A stretch of 64,000 nt of DNA from Siderastrea siderea (taxonomy: Eukaryota; Cnidaria; Anthozoa; Scleractinia; Rhizangiidae): assembly GCA_964030785.1 (NCBI GenBank), contig OZ034972.1, positions 13,773,231-13,837,230 of the forward strand. Reading direction: 5' to 3'. The translations under genes were made by a program, and so were the position numbers. Shown in pieces: positions 62,915-64,000 of this stretch (position 1 is its first letter; every line of letters begins with the position of its first letter). Under the pieces are notes generated by a model that ran no database searches, was not told where the DNA came from, and saw nothing but the letters and a program-made list of their open reading frames with translations.

Positions 62915-64000
62915 ACAACGCGTAAATTTGAATTCCACGCACTGATTGTGAGTCGAAACCGCCAGTTTCAGTCAGACTCTCGCGAGAAGTAATTGAATTT
63001 CCGATCTTTTGCGGTAAAATAAATTACTCATGTTGTCCTTTCTACAAGTGGTATTTTCTTTTAGAGGGAAGGATATGTATCTAAGGCTTATATCTGATGA
63101 AAAACCTTCCCCTTTATAATTTGTTCTTCAGAGATTAAAAAAGCTAAACAAATTGAGAAGCAACTTCGTGAAGGAAAAACAAAAACGGCACCTAATAACC
63201 CAGCCGATAGTCTATAAAGTCTTAAAGTGCACCTAACCCTAAAAATTTTTTCCCCGTCAAATAAATCCTGTTATCATTTGGAGCATTTCGCCACAAATAG
63301 TTTTTGATTTGGTTTAATCCCTGATTTTCTGTGCGCGGTTGAAGTACGGAAAATCGGCCGAAAATAGGCACCATTTTGGTTCAGGGTCGACCAGTGAGGG
63401 CATGGGACCGGTCACCTTGTGACGTGAAATCAAGAACCCGCAGTCTCGCGCTATCTCTATCGGAGCTATATTTCTCTTGAGCTCTCGAAGATGTACAGAA
63501 AACTGTCGACCGTTTGTATTGCTCCGAGACATAGTAACCAAAGAAACGAATCACAAGACGTATCACTCCAAAAATACAGCATTTTTTGACGACGAGCGAC
63601 CAGAGGCGAAGGGACGAAATGAGTGGATTTTGTAAAGCAATAGCGAGCAAAGCGGCAGCCTTCCAAGCACTCGATACTACGCTCGATGCATTTTAATTAA
63701 AGATTTGTTGTCGCAGAAGAAGGTATGAATGAATGACTGAACAACTTTAGTATCCGATCAAACGATAGCTTTTTGTGTATTTCCAATGATTCAACGGCCG
63801 ATTAACCACAGAATACCCGCGATACGCGGTACGCAGAAAATTATTACCTTTGCGAATTATTCAAGTTGGCTACACGGTAAGCGCTAAATAATTACATGTA
63901 AGCGGTGCCCAAAACAGCGAAGGGTTTAAAATTAAAGACCGTATTTATAGAAAGTCCTCCTTCAACAGAACCGAACGCGCTTTCTCCACAATAACAAGCC
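62915..64000. other. Unassigned stretch to window end
   Basis: Overlapping leftward frames at 63314-63666 show no domain I know; may be part of a dispersed repeat. Confidence 0.35.

Overview
The window reads as nuclear DNA of an early-branching animal, most likely a cnidarian such as a stony coral. This is inferred from intron-rich genes with GT/AG borders, hyalin-repeat (HYR) and sushi exons, tRNA-derived SINEs, many hairpin MITEs and simple repeats, and TTAA-target DNA transposons. No species is claimed.

1-12.3 kb: a plus-strand, multi-exon gene of the patatin-like family. Four exon blocks agree in splice phase (up to 706, 2158-2351, 4997-5341, 11863-12307). A reading-frame break near 405-412 and an in-frame TAG at 12038 suggest a broken allele or pseudogene. 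Its introns hold nested non-autonomous transposons. 12.3-20.6 kb is repeat-rich DNA: MITEs, a SINE, an 81-bp minisatellite and dispersed repeats.

20,637-42,245: a complete 21.6-kb Maverick/Polinton (adintovirus-like) element. It has terminal inverted repeats of 319 and 387 bp starting AGTAGT and a perfect 6-bp target duplication GAGGCT. It carries protein-primed DNA polymerase B (one frame break), retroviral-type integrase with chromodomain, packaging ATPase, adenain-type protease, major capsid protein, two penton-like paralogues, a PLA2-like virion protein and a set of small basic core-like proteins with xRGG sites. Accessory genes include a SLOG-fold protein, a two-TM protein resembling SLATT effectors, a GRF zinc-finger protein, a duplicated RING-like protein, a basic-repeat/acidic-tail protein, and a Pol III tRNA-like gene inside the capsid cluster. 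PolB and the rightmost gene share a promoter cassette (TATA, CACGTG, CCAAT, G/C tract). The long minus-strand block 27.3-38.9 kb looks like the late/virion block, while genes near both ends look early.

42.3-64 kb: host DNA again. A Kolobok-like transposon (43,027-48,682, TTAA target site, ~0.8-0.9 kb inverted repeats) carries a decayed transposase reading in frame into an intact DEDDh exonuclease. A minus-strand host gene with sushi and HYR exons (59.8 to 50.5 kb) follows. One of its introns contains a Penelope-like reverse-transcriptase remnant split by a 4-kb TTAA-flanked fold-back element. The remainder is a 213-bp tandem repeat, a duplicated segment and SINE-like DNA.
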